Assembly (NCBI RefSeq): GCF_026239675.1 | Contig: NZ_JAPIVQ010000001.1 | Location: forward strand, 620,001 to 684,000 | Length of the DNA: 64,000 bases | Direction: 5' to 3' | DNA from: Pedobacter sp. PLR | GTDB lineage: Bacteria; Bacteroidota; Bacteroidia; Sphingobacteriales; Sphingobacteriaceae | The notes under the pieces: generated by a model | What the model saw: only the letters and a program-made list of their open reading frames with translations | What the model was told of the DNA's origin: nothing | Database searches by the model: none | Program-made: the position numbers and the translations under genes | Shown: positions 35,189 to 43,724 of the stretch, one piece after another | Layout of the letters: every line of letters begins with the position of its first letter | Position numbering within the stretch: position 1 is the first letter of the stretch

Positions 35189-36082
35189 TTATATTTTATT
35201 CAAAAAGCCGTATTCATGTACATACTGCTGCCCTTCTGTCAATACCCAGTTTACAAAAGCGGTAACCTCAGGTCGCGTATCTTTGTAGATCAGTGTAAAA
35301 TTCCCTTTAGGTGGTAAAGTGGTAGAAATTGATTCCAAAGAATGAATCAGCTGATCCAGATCCGCATAAAAACTTTCCTCCTTCCCAATCACTCCGTCTC
35401 CGTTTAAGTCTGTTGGCACCACGGCAATTCCCGGTTTAGGTTTTCTTGTTTTCAGGTCATACACAATACCAAGGTCATTATAGGCCACGCCCAGTGGATC
35501 ATCAGCCACTGTTTTCAATAAAACCTGGTCATCGGCAATCCTCTTCCCCCCTGAATTCGTCAAATCCTTTAACTCCTCTCCCAGCACACTGGAAAAAGTA
35601 GCAGAAGTACAGGCGCTGCGACTATACACCTTAAAAGAAACCGGTTGATCGCCGAAGGCTGCAAACTTATCCTTACCGGTACTACTGCTAAAATAAACAG
35701 ATTCAAAATCTTTGGCTTTAAAACCACTTTTCTGTAGTTTAGCTAAACCCGGATTTTTCTCATTGACAATCGGAACGATTGCGAACCGGCTCACGATGGT
35801 ATAATTCCCTTTCGCAGGATCCTTCTCTTTTAGCGGTGCCGCCGAAGCATTGATATCCGGATTTGCCAGCCCTTGCTTCACGACAAACTTCACACCCGGA
35901 TTTGCTTTTGAAAACTCCTCGCCCCACTTTTCCAGAAGTGGAAAAAGGAAACGTGTTCCGGTGATATTGATGGTACCTTCCAGTTTCAATTGATCGCCAG
36001 GCCCATTAGCCAAAGTATTTAAAGAGCAGAATAAAGCAATCGCAAAAGTTGTTTTTCTTAAATTCAAAGTCATTAATTTCAT
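35189..36082 (-). CDS. PstS-like periplasmic substrate-binding protein
   Basis: A 297-residue exported protein (signal peptide about residues 8-26, IALFCSLNTLANG). The N-terminal ITGTRFLFPLLEKWGEEFSKANPGVKF resembles the first anion-binding loop of phosphate-binding PstS proteins, where TGT/TGS precedes a helix. SRSACTSATFSSVL aligns with the second loop (usually R-x-SGT). The SGT core is altered, so the ligand may not be phosphate. No ABC permease or ATPase gene is near. Instead it is the last gene after susC-susD, so it may collect the ligand imported by that pair. Confidence 0.7.
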   Translation of the reverse strand: MKLMTLNLRKTTFAIALFCSLNTLANGPGDQLKLEGTINITGTRFLFPLLEKWGEEFSKANPGVKFVVKQGLANPDINASAAPLKEKDPAKGNYTIVSRFAIVPIVNEKNPGLAKLQKSGFKAKDFESVYFSSSTGKDKFAAFGDQPVSFKVYSRSACTSATFSSVLGEELKDLTNSGGKRIADDQVLLKTVADDPLGVAYNDLGIVYDLKTRKPKPGIAVVPTDLNGDGVIGKEESFYADLDQLIHSLESISTTLPPKGNFTLIYKDTRPEVTAFVNWVLTEGQQYVHEYGFLNKI

Positions 36083-36106
36083 AATACAATTTTTAAAAGG
36101 TGAATA

Positions 36107-37495
36107 TTAATTATAGCCTGGATTTTGTTTAAGCGCAGGATCTACCAGTAACTCCTGACGTGGAATAGGATATCGTAACTTATTGACATCGCTGATGCCC
36201 AGCACCTGCTGCGCCAGACCTCTGCGAATCAGGTCGAACCAACGGTGGCTCTCATAAGCCAGTTCCAACCTTCTTTCCTGTAAAACTTTAGTGATCACCT
36301 GGCTTTTGTCGCTCAGCCCGTTCAGGTCATCATCCTTCGCTTTGGCACGTAGCCGAATGATCCGGATGTCTTCTACCGCTTCCGGAATCCTGTTCAATTC
36401 GGCTTTAGCTTCCGCGCGGATCAGGTATAATTCCGCAATCCGCAGGGCATAAACCTGATTTTCACCGGTAGAGATTTTGAAATTCATATTCCCATAGGTG
36501 ATAATTCCCTTGGGCGGTGTATTGATATCCAGCAATAAGGATTTGCGGTCGCCACCATAAGGGCCTCTTGCCAGGGCAATAAATTCGTCTGTAGGCAACA
36601 ATTCACGCGTGCCTCCGGTTAGGTTACTGGCGAACCAGTTCCCGGCCCAGGAGTTCTTATTATTGATGGTATAATCTATTTCGAAAATAGATTCAGTGGT
36701 GTTTTTAGTGTTGAAAAAAGCAGAATAGCTTGACACCAAACTAAATTTAGCACTTTCTTTAATCACCAGATCTGCGTAATCAAGGGCCTGTTGCCACTGC
36801 CCTAAATACAGAAACAACCGTGATTTCAAAGCATAAACTGCATAGATAGAAGCCCGGTTTCGGTTTACTGTTACCGGACTGGCGGGCAGAAGATTTTGAG
36901 CCACCTCCAGGTCATCTCCAACTTGTTTATACACCTGAGCTGGGGTGCTGTTGCCAATCCCATCTGCGCTATTCGGATTCCGCGTGCTTTCTGTAATGAT
37001 GGGAACATTTCCCCAAAGACGTACCAGATCGAAATAAGCGAGGGCGCGAATAAAATACGCCTCTCCGATTGCTGCGTTTCTATCCGCTTGCCCGAAAGTC
37101 TGGTCATTTACTTTTGGGACCGATTGGATGATGTTGTTACTGCTGTTGATGGTGCTATACAAAGCACCCCATAGTGAAGAAACCGAAGTATTGGTGGCAA
37201 ACACCGCATGCACATCGAACTCTCTGTTGGAAGGCGAATTGCCCACCCAACGCAGGTTATCGTCTGCAAGATTAACGATATACCTGAAGGTGTTTCCCTG
37301 GTAATTATTCTGACCTAAGGCACTGTAGGTCCCTATTAAAGCAGCATCTGCACTTTTTTTGTTGACAATACTGTTTTCTTCCGCCACATATAAGAGCGGT
37401 TTAGGGTCAAGCAAATCTTTGCAGGAGCTTCCAAAAAACAGAAAAGGAATCGCCCATATCAGGCTATATTTTGATTTAAATTTCATGATCAACAT
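36107..37495 (-). CDS. SusD/RagB family outer-membrane lipoprotein
   Basis: A 462-residue lipoprotein (lipobox FFGSSCKDLL, Cys near residue 26). SusD hallmarks are AEEN, AAIGEAYFIRALAYFDLVRLWGNVPI, LRIAELYLIRAEAKAELNR, ERRLELAYESHRWFDLIRRG and the C-terminal LRYPIPRQELLVDPALKQNPGYN. It partners the SusC encoded only nine bases upstream. The PstS-like gene follows after 24 bases. No glycosidase is linked, so the ligand need not be a carbohydrate. Confidence 0.92.
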   Translation of the reverse strand: MLIMKFKSKYSLIWAIPFLFFGSSCKDLLDPKPLLYVAEENSIVNKKSADAALIGTYSALGQNNYQGNTFRYIVNLADDNLRWVGNSPSNREFDVHAVFATNTSVSSLWGALYSTINSSNNIIQSVPKVNDQTFGQADRNAAIGEAYFIRALAYFDLVRLWGNVPIITESTRNPNSADGIGNSTPAQVYKQVGDDLEVAQNLLPASPVTVNRNRASIYAVYALKSRLFLYLGQWQQALDYADLVIKESAKFSLVSSYSAFFNTKNTTESIFEIDYTINNKNSWAGNWFASNLTGGTRELLPTDEFIALARGPYGGDRKSLLLDINTPPKGIITYGNMNFKISTGENQVYALRIAELYLIRAEAKAELNRIPEAVEDIRIIRLRAKAKDDDLNGLSDKSQVITKVLQERRLELAYESHRWFDLIRRGLAQQVLGISDVNKLRYPIPRQELLVDPALKQNPGYN

Positions 37496-37504
37496 ATTTT
37501 AACA

Positions 37505-40500
37505 TTAAAAAGAAAGGTTAAAACCGGCCTGAAAGGTTCTCGGTTGTGAGGCAATGGCCTGATCATAGCCCATCACATTTTGATTATCACCCATGGTATT
37601 GACCTCAGGATCCACCCCTTTATATTTGGTGATGGTGATCAGATTCGTTGCAGCAATATATAACCGCACATTGCTGATGTGGTATTTTGCGAGTAAAGCC
37701 TTAGGCAGTTTATACCCCAGAGACAGCGTTTTCAGCCTTGCATAAGAGCCATCTTCCAGAAAACGATCTGAAATGATACTCGCATTGTTTCCTTTGGCCG
37801 TCATCCGGGGAACTTCGGTAATATCGCCCGGATTTTGCCAGCGGTCTAATTGTTCCTCCAGTTGTGCAAAAACACCGTTTCTGGAACCGCCATGTCCCAT
37901 TCTGTAACGGGTATTGTTCCAGATTTTATTGCCAATTGAATAGTTAAAGAAAACATTCAGGTCGAAATTGCCATAGGTAAATTCATTGCCAAAGCCACCA
38001 AAGAAATCCGGCCAGGCATTTCCTACAATCTGAAGGTCTGCATCAGAAAGGAGGCCATCCCCATTTACATCTTCAAAAACCACATCGCCATTGGCAGGAT
38101 TTACCCCCAATTGTTTATGCGCATAAAAAGAATACAGCGGACTTCCTTGCTGCATAATAGTCCGGTTGTCCAGAATCGGGGTATTTAACTTCTCAATCGT
38201 ATTTTTATTGGTGGAGATATTGAAACGCGCATTCCAGGTAAATGCCTTATGCGTAATCACCTGCGCATTCAAAGACAGCTCAAATCCTTTATTACTGATT
38301 TCTCCGGAGTTGGAAAAGATCGAAGCAAATCCAAGTTTCTGAGAGATTGGCTGTTGCAATAAAAGATTCGTGGTATACTTGTTATAGTAGTTTAATTCCA
38401 GGTTCAGCCGATCTTTAAGAAAGCCCATATTCAGGCCAACATTGAACTGCGTAGTCGTTTCCCATTTCAGGTTGGGATTAGCCAGTTGAAAAGGTAAAAT
38501 TCCGGAGGTGCTCAGGTAATTATTTCCTCCGTTCCATAAGCCCAATGCAGCAAAATCAGGAATGCCATTTTGATTTCCGGTGAGGCCATAACTGGCGTTG
38601 AATTTCAACTCAGAAAACAGGTTCAGCTGCTTGATAAATTCTTCCTCACTGGCACGCCAGGCGACACCTGCTGCAGGGAAATATCCCCAACGGTTGTCCT
38701 TTCCAAATCTTGAAGAAGCATCTGCGCGGATACTGGCATCAATCATATATTTACGGTTGTAACCATAGCTTGCCCTGCCGAAAAAAGAAACCAATCCGGC
38801 TTGTGATTTACGGGAGGTCCCGGTCTGACTTGCAGAAGAGGCAACCAATGTAAACTGGTCTGTAGGATAACCTGTACCGGTAACACTGGTGGTTTCAAAA
38901 GTCTCCTTTTGCAAGGTATTACCGACAGTCAGATTAAACTGATGCACATTTTCCCAGACCTTATCATAACTGATCAGCTGTTCATTGATCAGGGTCGCAT
39001 TCCGGTTTAAAGCTGAGGTACCAATTCCATTGATGGGTGCCTGACCTAACTGCAATTTGGAATTGAAATAGTTATCCGCCTTGCTTTCGTTGAAATCTAC
39101 GCTCCAGCTGGTTCTGAACTTCAGCCCTTCCAGGATTTTATACTCTCCGAAAATATTGCTGGTAATCCTGGTTCCTGCGTCCGTAAACACCGTTTCTTTG
39201 ATGGCAGCAACCGGATTTTCGAACAATGATGGCCGTGCATAACTGCCGTCAGGATTGTACAGTGGCAGATAGACTGGTGTGTACAAAGCCCCGTTTACGG
39301 TACCGTTAGGCACATTATTATTCGGTGTCATGTTCCGGTTGGTACTCACCAGGTTGACAGATACCCCGATTTTAGTTTTCTCATTAAACTGCTGTCCTAA
39401 ATTGACCCTAAAACTGGCCCGTTGAAAACGATCCGGTTTTACGATTGCATCCTGACTATAGTAATTACCACCCAGGTAATAGGTTGTTTTTTCATTACCC
39501 CCGGCTACCGATACATCCACATTATCTGTAGGCGCATTTTGAAAAATCAACCCTACCCGATCAATGGTTTCCTGCTCTTCCGGTAAACCTGGTCCGCCTT
39601 CTGATTTCGGTCTGAAAGGGCGTTTGTCAAAGGCACCGCCATCGTTCAGCCAGGTTTCGTTCTGCAAAATCCCTTCCCCCAATCCGGAGATGGTTGGCCA
39701 GAATTTAATGGCCTTCGAAATTCCTTTATAATAACCGATATCAACTTTTGGCTTCCGGTTTAGTTTTCCGCGTTTGGTGGTGATCAACACCACGCCATTG
39801 GCACCTCTGGAACCATATATTGCAGTCGCATTGGCATCTTTAAGGATTTCTATGGATTCGACATCACCGGGGTTCAGGTCGGCAATTGGCGAGGTCTGTT
39901 GTCCGCCGGTAGAAATACTTTGCAAGGTTCTGTTGTTTAGGAATACACCGTCTACCACATACAAAGGATCATTACTCGCGTTAATAGAGGAAGAACCCCT
40001 TACCCTGATAAAAATCCCGGATCCGGGAACAGAGGTATTTGAAGAAACAAGCACTCCGGAAGCCTGGCCCTGGAGCATCTGATCCACACCGGCAACAGGA
40101 ATATCTTCAATCTGTTTTCCGGAAATCGTGGCCACGGAACTGGTCAGTGTTTTACGATCCTGGGCGCCATAACCAACCACCACTAAATCCTGAAGTTGAT
40201 TGGTTTCCGGCTCCAGCTTTACATTTACCGGACTGCCATCCACCACAAGCGTTTTGGTTTGGTAGCCTATATATTTAATGATTAAGGTGTAAGGGAATTT
40301 TTGACCAGTCACAAAGTTGAAAGCACCAGCTCTGTCTGATGTTGCGGTATGTGTGGTTCCTTGAATTAGAATGGAGGCTCCGATTAATTTTTCGCCCGTC
40401 AGGGCATCGGAGATCGTACCTTTTAAAGTAGAATTGATCAGTGGTGTTGTTTCCTGCGCACTGGCGTTCCCGAAAAAGAACGCGCTAATCAGCAGGTAAA

Positions 40501-40564
40501 AGGCAAATCCTGGCCATAGTCTACGACCAGGTAAGGCAGCTTGTGCCCTATCAATAATTTTCAT
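37505..40564 (-). CDS. SusC/RagA family TonB-linked outer-membrane transporter
   Basis: A 1019-residue transporter. The N terminus has a signal sequence (FAFYLLISAFFFGNASAQ) after an unusually long basic leader. A CarboxypepD_reg-like domain (LKGTISDALTGEKLIGASILIQGT), the plug (LQDLVVVGYGAQDRKTLTS, AIYGSRGANGVVLITTKRG) and the barrel ending in FQAGFNLSF follow. No STN domain is present and no sigma/FecR pair is linked. It heads a susC-susD-binding protein unit whose upstream region holds a structured element on 40578-40670. Confidence 0.92.
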   Translation of the reverse strand: MKIIDRAQAALPGRRLWPGFAFYLLISAFFFGNASAQETTPLINSTLKGTISDALTGEKLIGASILIQGTTHTATSDRAGAFNFVTGQKFPYTLIIKYIGYQTKTLVVDGSPVNVKLEPETNQLQDLVVVGYGAQDRKTLTSSVATISGKQIEDIPVAGVDQMLQGQASGVLVSSNTSVPGSGIFIRVRGSSSINASNDPLYVVDGVFLNNRTLQSISTGGQQTSPIADLNPGDVESIEILKDANATAIYGSRGANGVVLITTKRGKLNRKPKVDIGYYKGISKAIKFWPTISGLGEGILQNETWLNDGGAFDKRPFRPKSEGGPGLPEEQETIDRVGLIFQNAPTDNVDVSVAGGNEKTTYYLGGNYYSQDAIVKPDRFQRASFRVNLGQQFNEKTKIGVSVNLVSTNRNMTPNNNVPNGTVNGALYTPVYLPLYNPDGSYARPSLFENPVAAIKETVFTDAGTRITSNIFGEYKILEGLKFRTSWSVDFNESKADNYFNSKLQLGQAPINGIGTSALNRNATLINEQLISYDKVWENVHQFNLTVGNTLQKETFETTSVTGTGYPTDQFTLVASSASQTGTSRKSQAGLVSFFGRASYGYNRKYMIDASIRADASSRFGKDNRWGYFPAAGVAWRASEEEFIKQLNLFSELKFNASYGLTGNQNGIPDFAALGLWNGGNNYLSTSGILPFQLANPNLKWETTTQFNVGLNMGFLKDRLNLELNYYNKYTTNLLLQQPISQKLGFASIFSNSGEISNKGFELSLNAQVITHKAFTWNARFNISTNKNTIEKLNTPILDNRTIMQQGSPLYSFYAHKQLGVNPANGDVVFEDVNGDGLLSDADLQIVGNAWPDFFGGFGNEFTYGNFDLNVFFNYSIGNKIWNNTRYRMGHGGSRNGVFAQLEEQLDRWQNPGDITEVPRMTAKGNNASIISDRFLEDGSYARLKTLSLGYKLPKALLAKYHISNVRLYIAATNLITITKYKGVDPEVNTMGDNQNVMGYDQAIASQPRTFQAGFNLSF

Positions 40565-40571
40565 ATTTTTA
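40541..40571 (+). promoter_or_regulatory. Candidate plus-strand promoter at the susC start
   Basis: TTG (40541-40543), a 20-base spacer and TATTTTTA (40564-40571) resemble the Bacteroidota promoter with one mismatch in the -7 box. It would drive a transcript antisense to the susC leader. Confidence 0.35.
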
Positions 40572-40577
40572 CAATGG

Positions 40578-40670
40578 GTTTATTACGTAAAAAATCAGGT
40601 GCAACGTCCAAATTGAAACCTGGTTTATTTATAGATCCGGAAGGGTGCGCCGAAAGGCCACCCTTTATTT
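40578..40670 (+). ncRNA. Structured element upstream of susC: candidate antisense RNA or leader
   Basis: Two helices lie in about 90 bases. CAGGT pairs with ACCTG (around 40597-40622). AAGGGTG (40641-40647) pairs with CACCCTT (40659-40665) around GCC-GAAA-GGC, a GNRA tetraloop when read on the plus strand, followed by TATTTAT. Read on the plus strand it resembles a small RNA with a terminal hairpin, antisense to the susC leader. Read on the minus strand it is a structured susC 5' leader ending in ATTTTTT. I could not match it to a known riboswitch. The tetraloop favours the plus strand, but strand is unresolved. Confidence 0.4.
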
Positions 40671-40739
40671 ATATAGTATCTTTAACATTTCATAAGCTTT
40701 TTGTTTGTTGGTTTGCTGGTTGAATATAAATTGTTTAGG

Positions 40740-40747
40740 CAAATATA
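40740..40747 (-). promoter_or_regulatory. Bacteroidota -7 box for susC
   Basis: On the minus strand this reads TATATTTG, a perfect TAnnTTTG element, about 175 bases before the susC ATG. It would give a long leader of about 170 bases that contains the structured element at 40578-40670. The -33 TTG is not evident. The rest of 40565-40910 has no gene that I trust. Confidence 0.5.
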
Positions 40748-40910
40748 TAAATATAGTCTACCTTTTTAGTATACTTTATTTAAAAATAAACATTTCTGTT
40801 AAAAACCTTCATTCATCTGATTGTAAAGCAGGGGAATTCTATAGCCAGATGTAACACAAATCATTTCTGAGCATCTATTGGATATACTAAATATCTTTAA
40901 CCGCCTGGCT

Positions 40911-42026
40911 ATGAACAGATCACTCCTTTATACCATTACATTTATCCTGCTTCCCTTTTTCAGTTTTAAAAGTCAGGCCCAATTACAAACACTGAGTGGC
41001 GATCAAATCAGTACAGCGACACTGGATAAATTTATCAGGAAACAGATGGATTCGCTGGGGATACCAGGCCTGTCATTCGCGCTGATCCACAATGGAAAAG
41101 TAGTTTATCATCGGGCGCTGGGTGTTTCAAATATCGAAACAAAAGAAAAAGTGGAAGAGAATTCCATCTTTGAAGCGGCTTCTTTGTCAAAAACGCTATT
41201 TACCTACTTTGTATTAAAACTAGTCGATCAACAAAAATTAAATCTGGATACCCCATTGTACCATTATTTACCTTATCCGGATATTGCCAAAGACACGCGT
41301 TATCAACTGATCACAGCACGAATGGTGCTCTCCCATACTACCGGTTTCCCTAACTGGCGGTATTTTGACAAACGCGATGAAAAACTTTATAAACAGGGCG
41401 AATTGTATTTGAAATTTACTCCGGGTACACAATTCTCTTATTCAGGAGAAGGGTATTATTATCTCGCAAAGGTTATTGCTAAGCTGAACAATTTAACCAT
41501 AACCACATTAGAACCCATATTTCAAGCTGAAGTAGCCAAACCGCTACGTCTTAAAAAAGCCTGGTTCAGTAGCCATAAGTACATTACTCAGCATAAAGTT
41601 AAAGGTCATATTAAAGGAAAACCATTTGACAAAGCATGGCCGACTTCTTTTCCGGAACAAGATTCCACCTGGTTTGAGGCGGCGGGCGGCTTGCATACGG
41701 AAGCTTTAACCTTCTCCAAATTTCTGATTGCTTTGATGGATGGTCAGGGTTTATCGAAGCACATGGTCGATGAAATGTTCAAGGCACAGGTTCAACTGGA
41801 TAAAAACAGTCCACATTACCTATACAATGGCGATACCGCCTGGGGCTTAGGCGTTGCGATCAGGCCAATAAGCTATGGGACAATCTACGAACATGGCGGC
41901 AACAACGGCGATGCTCAATCAGGATTTAAGATCAATCTGGCCAATCACAATGGATATGTATTCTTCACCAACTGTGATCAGGGGAGCACTTTTAATAAAA
42001 ACATAGGGGCATTACTCCTCAGGTAA
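40911..42026 (+). CDS. Serine hydrolase, beta-lactamase/class C-like
   Basis: From the ATG at 40911 the protein has 371 residues and a signal peptide (LLYTITFILLPFFSFKSQAQ). The serine-active motifs are SLSK (S91, K94 in this numbering), YSGEG as the YxN-like motif with the usual Asn replaced, and HGGNNG as the third motif. This places it among the PBP-like serine hydrolases, which include esterases, D-aminopeptidases and AmpC-type enzymes. Beta-lactam hydrolysis cannot be assumed. It is a single gene ended by a shared terminator. The longer frame from 40878 adds residues before the signal peptide and is less likely. Confidence 0.85.
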   Translation: MNRSLLYTITFILLPFFSFKSQAQLQTLSGDQISTATLDKFIRKQMDSLGIPGLSFALIHNGKVVYHRALGVSNIETKEKVEENSIFEAASLSKTLFTYFVLKLVDQQKLNLDTPLYHYLPYPDIAKDTRYQLITARMVLSHTTGFPNWRYFDKRDEKLYKQGELYLKFTPGTQFSYSGEGYYYLAKVIAKLNNLTITTLEPIFQAEVAKPLRLKKAWFSSHKYITQHKVKGHIKGKPFDKAWPTSFPEQDSTWFEAAGGLHTEALTFSKFLIALMDGQGLSKHMVDEMFKAQVQLDKNSPHYLYNGDTAWGLGVAIRPISYGTIYEHGGNNGDAQSGFKINLANHNGYVFFTNCDQGSTFNKNIGALLLR

Positions 42027-42042
42027 ACTATCCACATCATAA

Positions 42043-42079
42043 GAAAGCCGTTAAGAAGATCTCCTTCCTAACGGCTTTC
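42043..42079. terminator. Bidirectional terminator
   Basis: GAAAGCCGTTA (42043-42053) pairs with TAACGGCTTTC (42069-42079), with further pairing inside the loop. It separates the convergent serine hydrolase and OmpA-type genes. Confidence 0.85.
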
Positions 42080-42093
42080 CAAATTTAAAACCC

Positions 42094-43389
42094 TTATTTT
42101 CCTGTTACACGGATATCTATACGTCGGTTTTGTGCCCTACCCTCAGGGGTATCATTGCTGGCAATCGGATGCTCGGCACCATAGCCTTCTGCTTCCAGTC
42201 GCTTTTGATCAATACCTAATTTCACCAACTCGTTTTTGGCGGTATTTGCACGTTCATTAGAAATTCTCTTATTCACTGCGGCATCGCCGGTACTATCGGT
42301 ATAGCCACCTAATTTCAGGGTAACTACCGGATACGCGACTAAAATAGCGGCAATGTTATTCAACTGTTCCTGCGATTCTGGTTTTAAAGTGCTTTTTCCA
42401 GGTTCAAAGTATAACCTGTCGAAGGTAAACCAGGTGGTTTTATCTACCGGTTTATCTTTAGCTTCAATGAATACAATCAACCTGTTTTCTACGGAATTCT
42501 CCGCGATGCTGATTTCTTTTCCATCAGGCAACTTCCTGGTCATCTTTTCGCCAAGATTCTTCACATAATCTCCGGCTTCATTTAATTTACCTTCCACAGT
42601 GGTTACAGTGGCATCTACTACACCACCAACTTTACCGCCCATGGTATCTATACTGGTTGTTACTGAATCTACTGTACTGGTGACCGAGGTTTCATTGCAA
42701 CCTTTTTTTCCCAACATCCACCATAATGCCACAATAACGACAATCAGGGGAAGCAGCCATTTGATAAAGCCACCACCTGTATTTTTATCAGGAACCCTTC
42801 CTGATGGTATTGCGCTCGCCCTATGCATTTCAACCTGAGGGGCATCAGGAATACCTACATTGGGAAGCTTAATATTGGCAATTCCTAAAGTGCTGCTTAA
42901 ACCCGGAGGAAGTGCTGCTGCAATTTCGCTTTTACTTTCAAAAATCTTTCCTAATAAATCAGAGACACTCCAGCCTTTGGAGGCCATCAGTTTTGAAATT
43001 AAGCCGGTCACCAATGGCACAATCATCGCCAGCAAACCGGCAGACTTACCCTCAGGTAGCCCCGTAGCAGTAGAAACTGCGCTTGTTACGGAGCCGCTGT
43101 CATTTCCAAATAAGCTGCCCAACATGGATTTTCCTTTTTCCAGGAGCGAATCACTGGAACCATTTAGTAAATCATCGGGGGAATTCGTAGCCGCAGAACC
43201 AGTTAAACCAGGCAGGATACTATCCAGTAAGCCACCTCCGGCTCCGTTTTTGAGGATTCCGGCTAAAACCGCAGGGATACCAGCAGAGAAGCCTGTTTTC
43301 ACCTGATCCTCAGTTACGCCAGCTTTCTGGCTCAAAGAAGAGATCACGCCACCGCTTACCTCATTCTTCAACATTTCAATTAAATTCAT
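42094..43389 (-). CDS. DUF937-OmpA fusion envelope protein
   Basis: A 431-residue protein in three parts. The N-terminal 180 residues are DUF937-like, with a repeated Gly/Leu-rich pattern (VKTGFSAGIPAVLAGILKNGAGGGLL, LLAMIVPLVTGLISKLMASKGWSVSDLLGKIF). One membrane helix follows near residues 208-227 (GGFIKWLLPLIVVIVALWWML). The C-terminal OmpA domain (about 315-431) binds peptidoglycan, shown by LKLGGYTDSTGDAAVNKRISNERA and the NRRIDIRV end. There is no signal peptide, so the DUF937 part should be cytoplasmic and the OmpA part periplasmic, tying the inner membrane to the wall. The role is unknown. Confidence 0.85.
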   Translation of the reverse strand: MNLIEMLKNEVSGGVISSLSQKAGVTEDQVKTGFSAGIPAVLAGILKNGAGGGLLDSILPGLTGSAATNSPDDLLNGSSDSLLEKGKSMLGSLFGNDSGSVTSAVSTATGLPEGKSAGLLAMIVPLVTGLISKLMASKGWSVSDLLGKIFESKSEIAAALPPGLSSTLGIANIKLPNVGIPDAPQVEMHRASAIPSGRVPDKNTGGGFIKWLLPLIVVIVALWWMLGKKGCNETSVTSTVDSVTTSIDTMGGKVGGVVDATVTTVEGKLNEAGDYVKNLGEKMTRKLPDGKEISIAENSVENRLIVFIEAKDKPVDKTTWFTFDRLYFEPGKSTLKPESQEQLNNIAAILVAYPVVTLKLGGYTDSTGDAAVNKRISNERANTAKNELVKLGIDQKRLEAEGYGAEHPIASNDTPEGRAQNRRIDIRVTGK

Positions 43390-43724
43390 GCTTATAGTTT
43401 TATAGGTTAGAAATATTATATCATAAAGCAGGTTAAAAAACCAGACGCTTTAAATTTTAAAATTCAAACAAATACTATTCACCCTCAATTAATTTCAATC
43501 CGGCATAAAGAAATAATGCCTGCACTATATAAAAATAAGCACTAATCCCTTAATAACCACACAATAAAGTATTTAACTTCAAAAAAAAAACAATAGAAAA
43601 TTTAGATGTACTCCTTATTTGAGAACATTTAATCCAGCCGAAAAGTTTCCGTATTTTAGTATATAATGGTTCTGGAGCACAGAATAATATTCCATGATCA
43701 ATTTCATAACTTAAAATCCCTCCT
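43390..43724. other. Divergent intergenic region without recognised gene
   Basis: These 335 AT-rich bases separate the OmpA-type gene from the repeat protein gene. Frames on either strand look random and no good promoter match, hairpin or repeat is seen. Confidence 0.5.

Noticed and set aside
40541..40723. A 60-residue plus-strand frame containing IDPEGCAERPPF
   Set aside because: It runs through the two helices of the structured element and starts inside susC. The base pairing explains the constraint better, although a translated peptide cannot be fully excluded.
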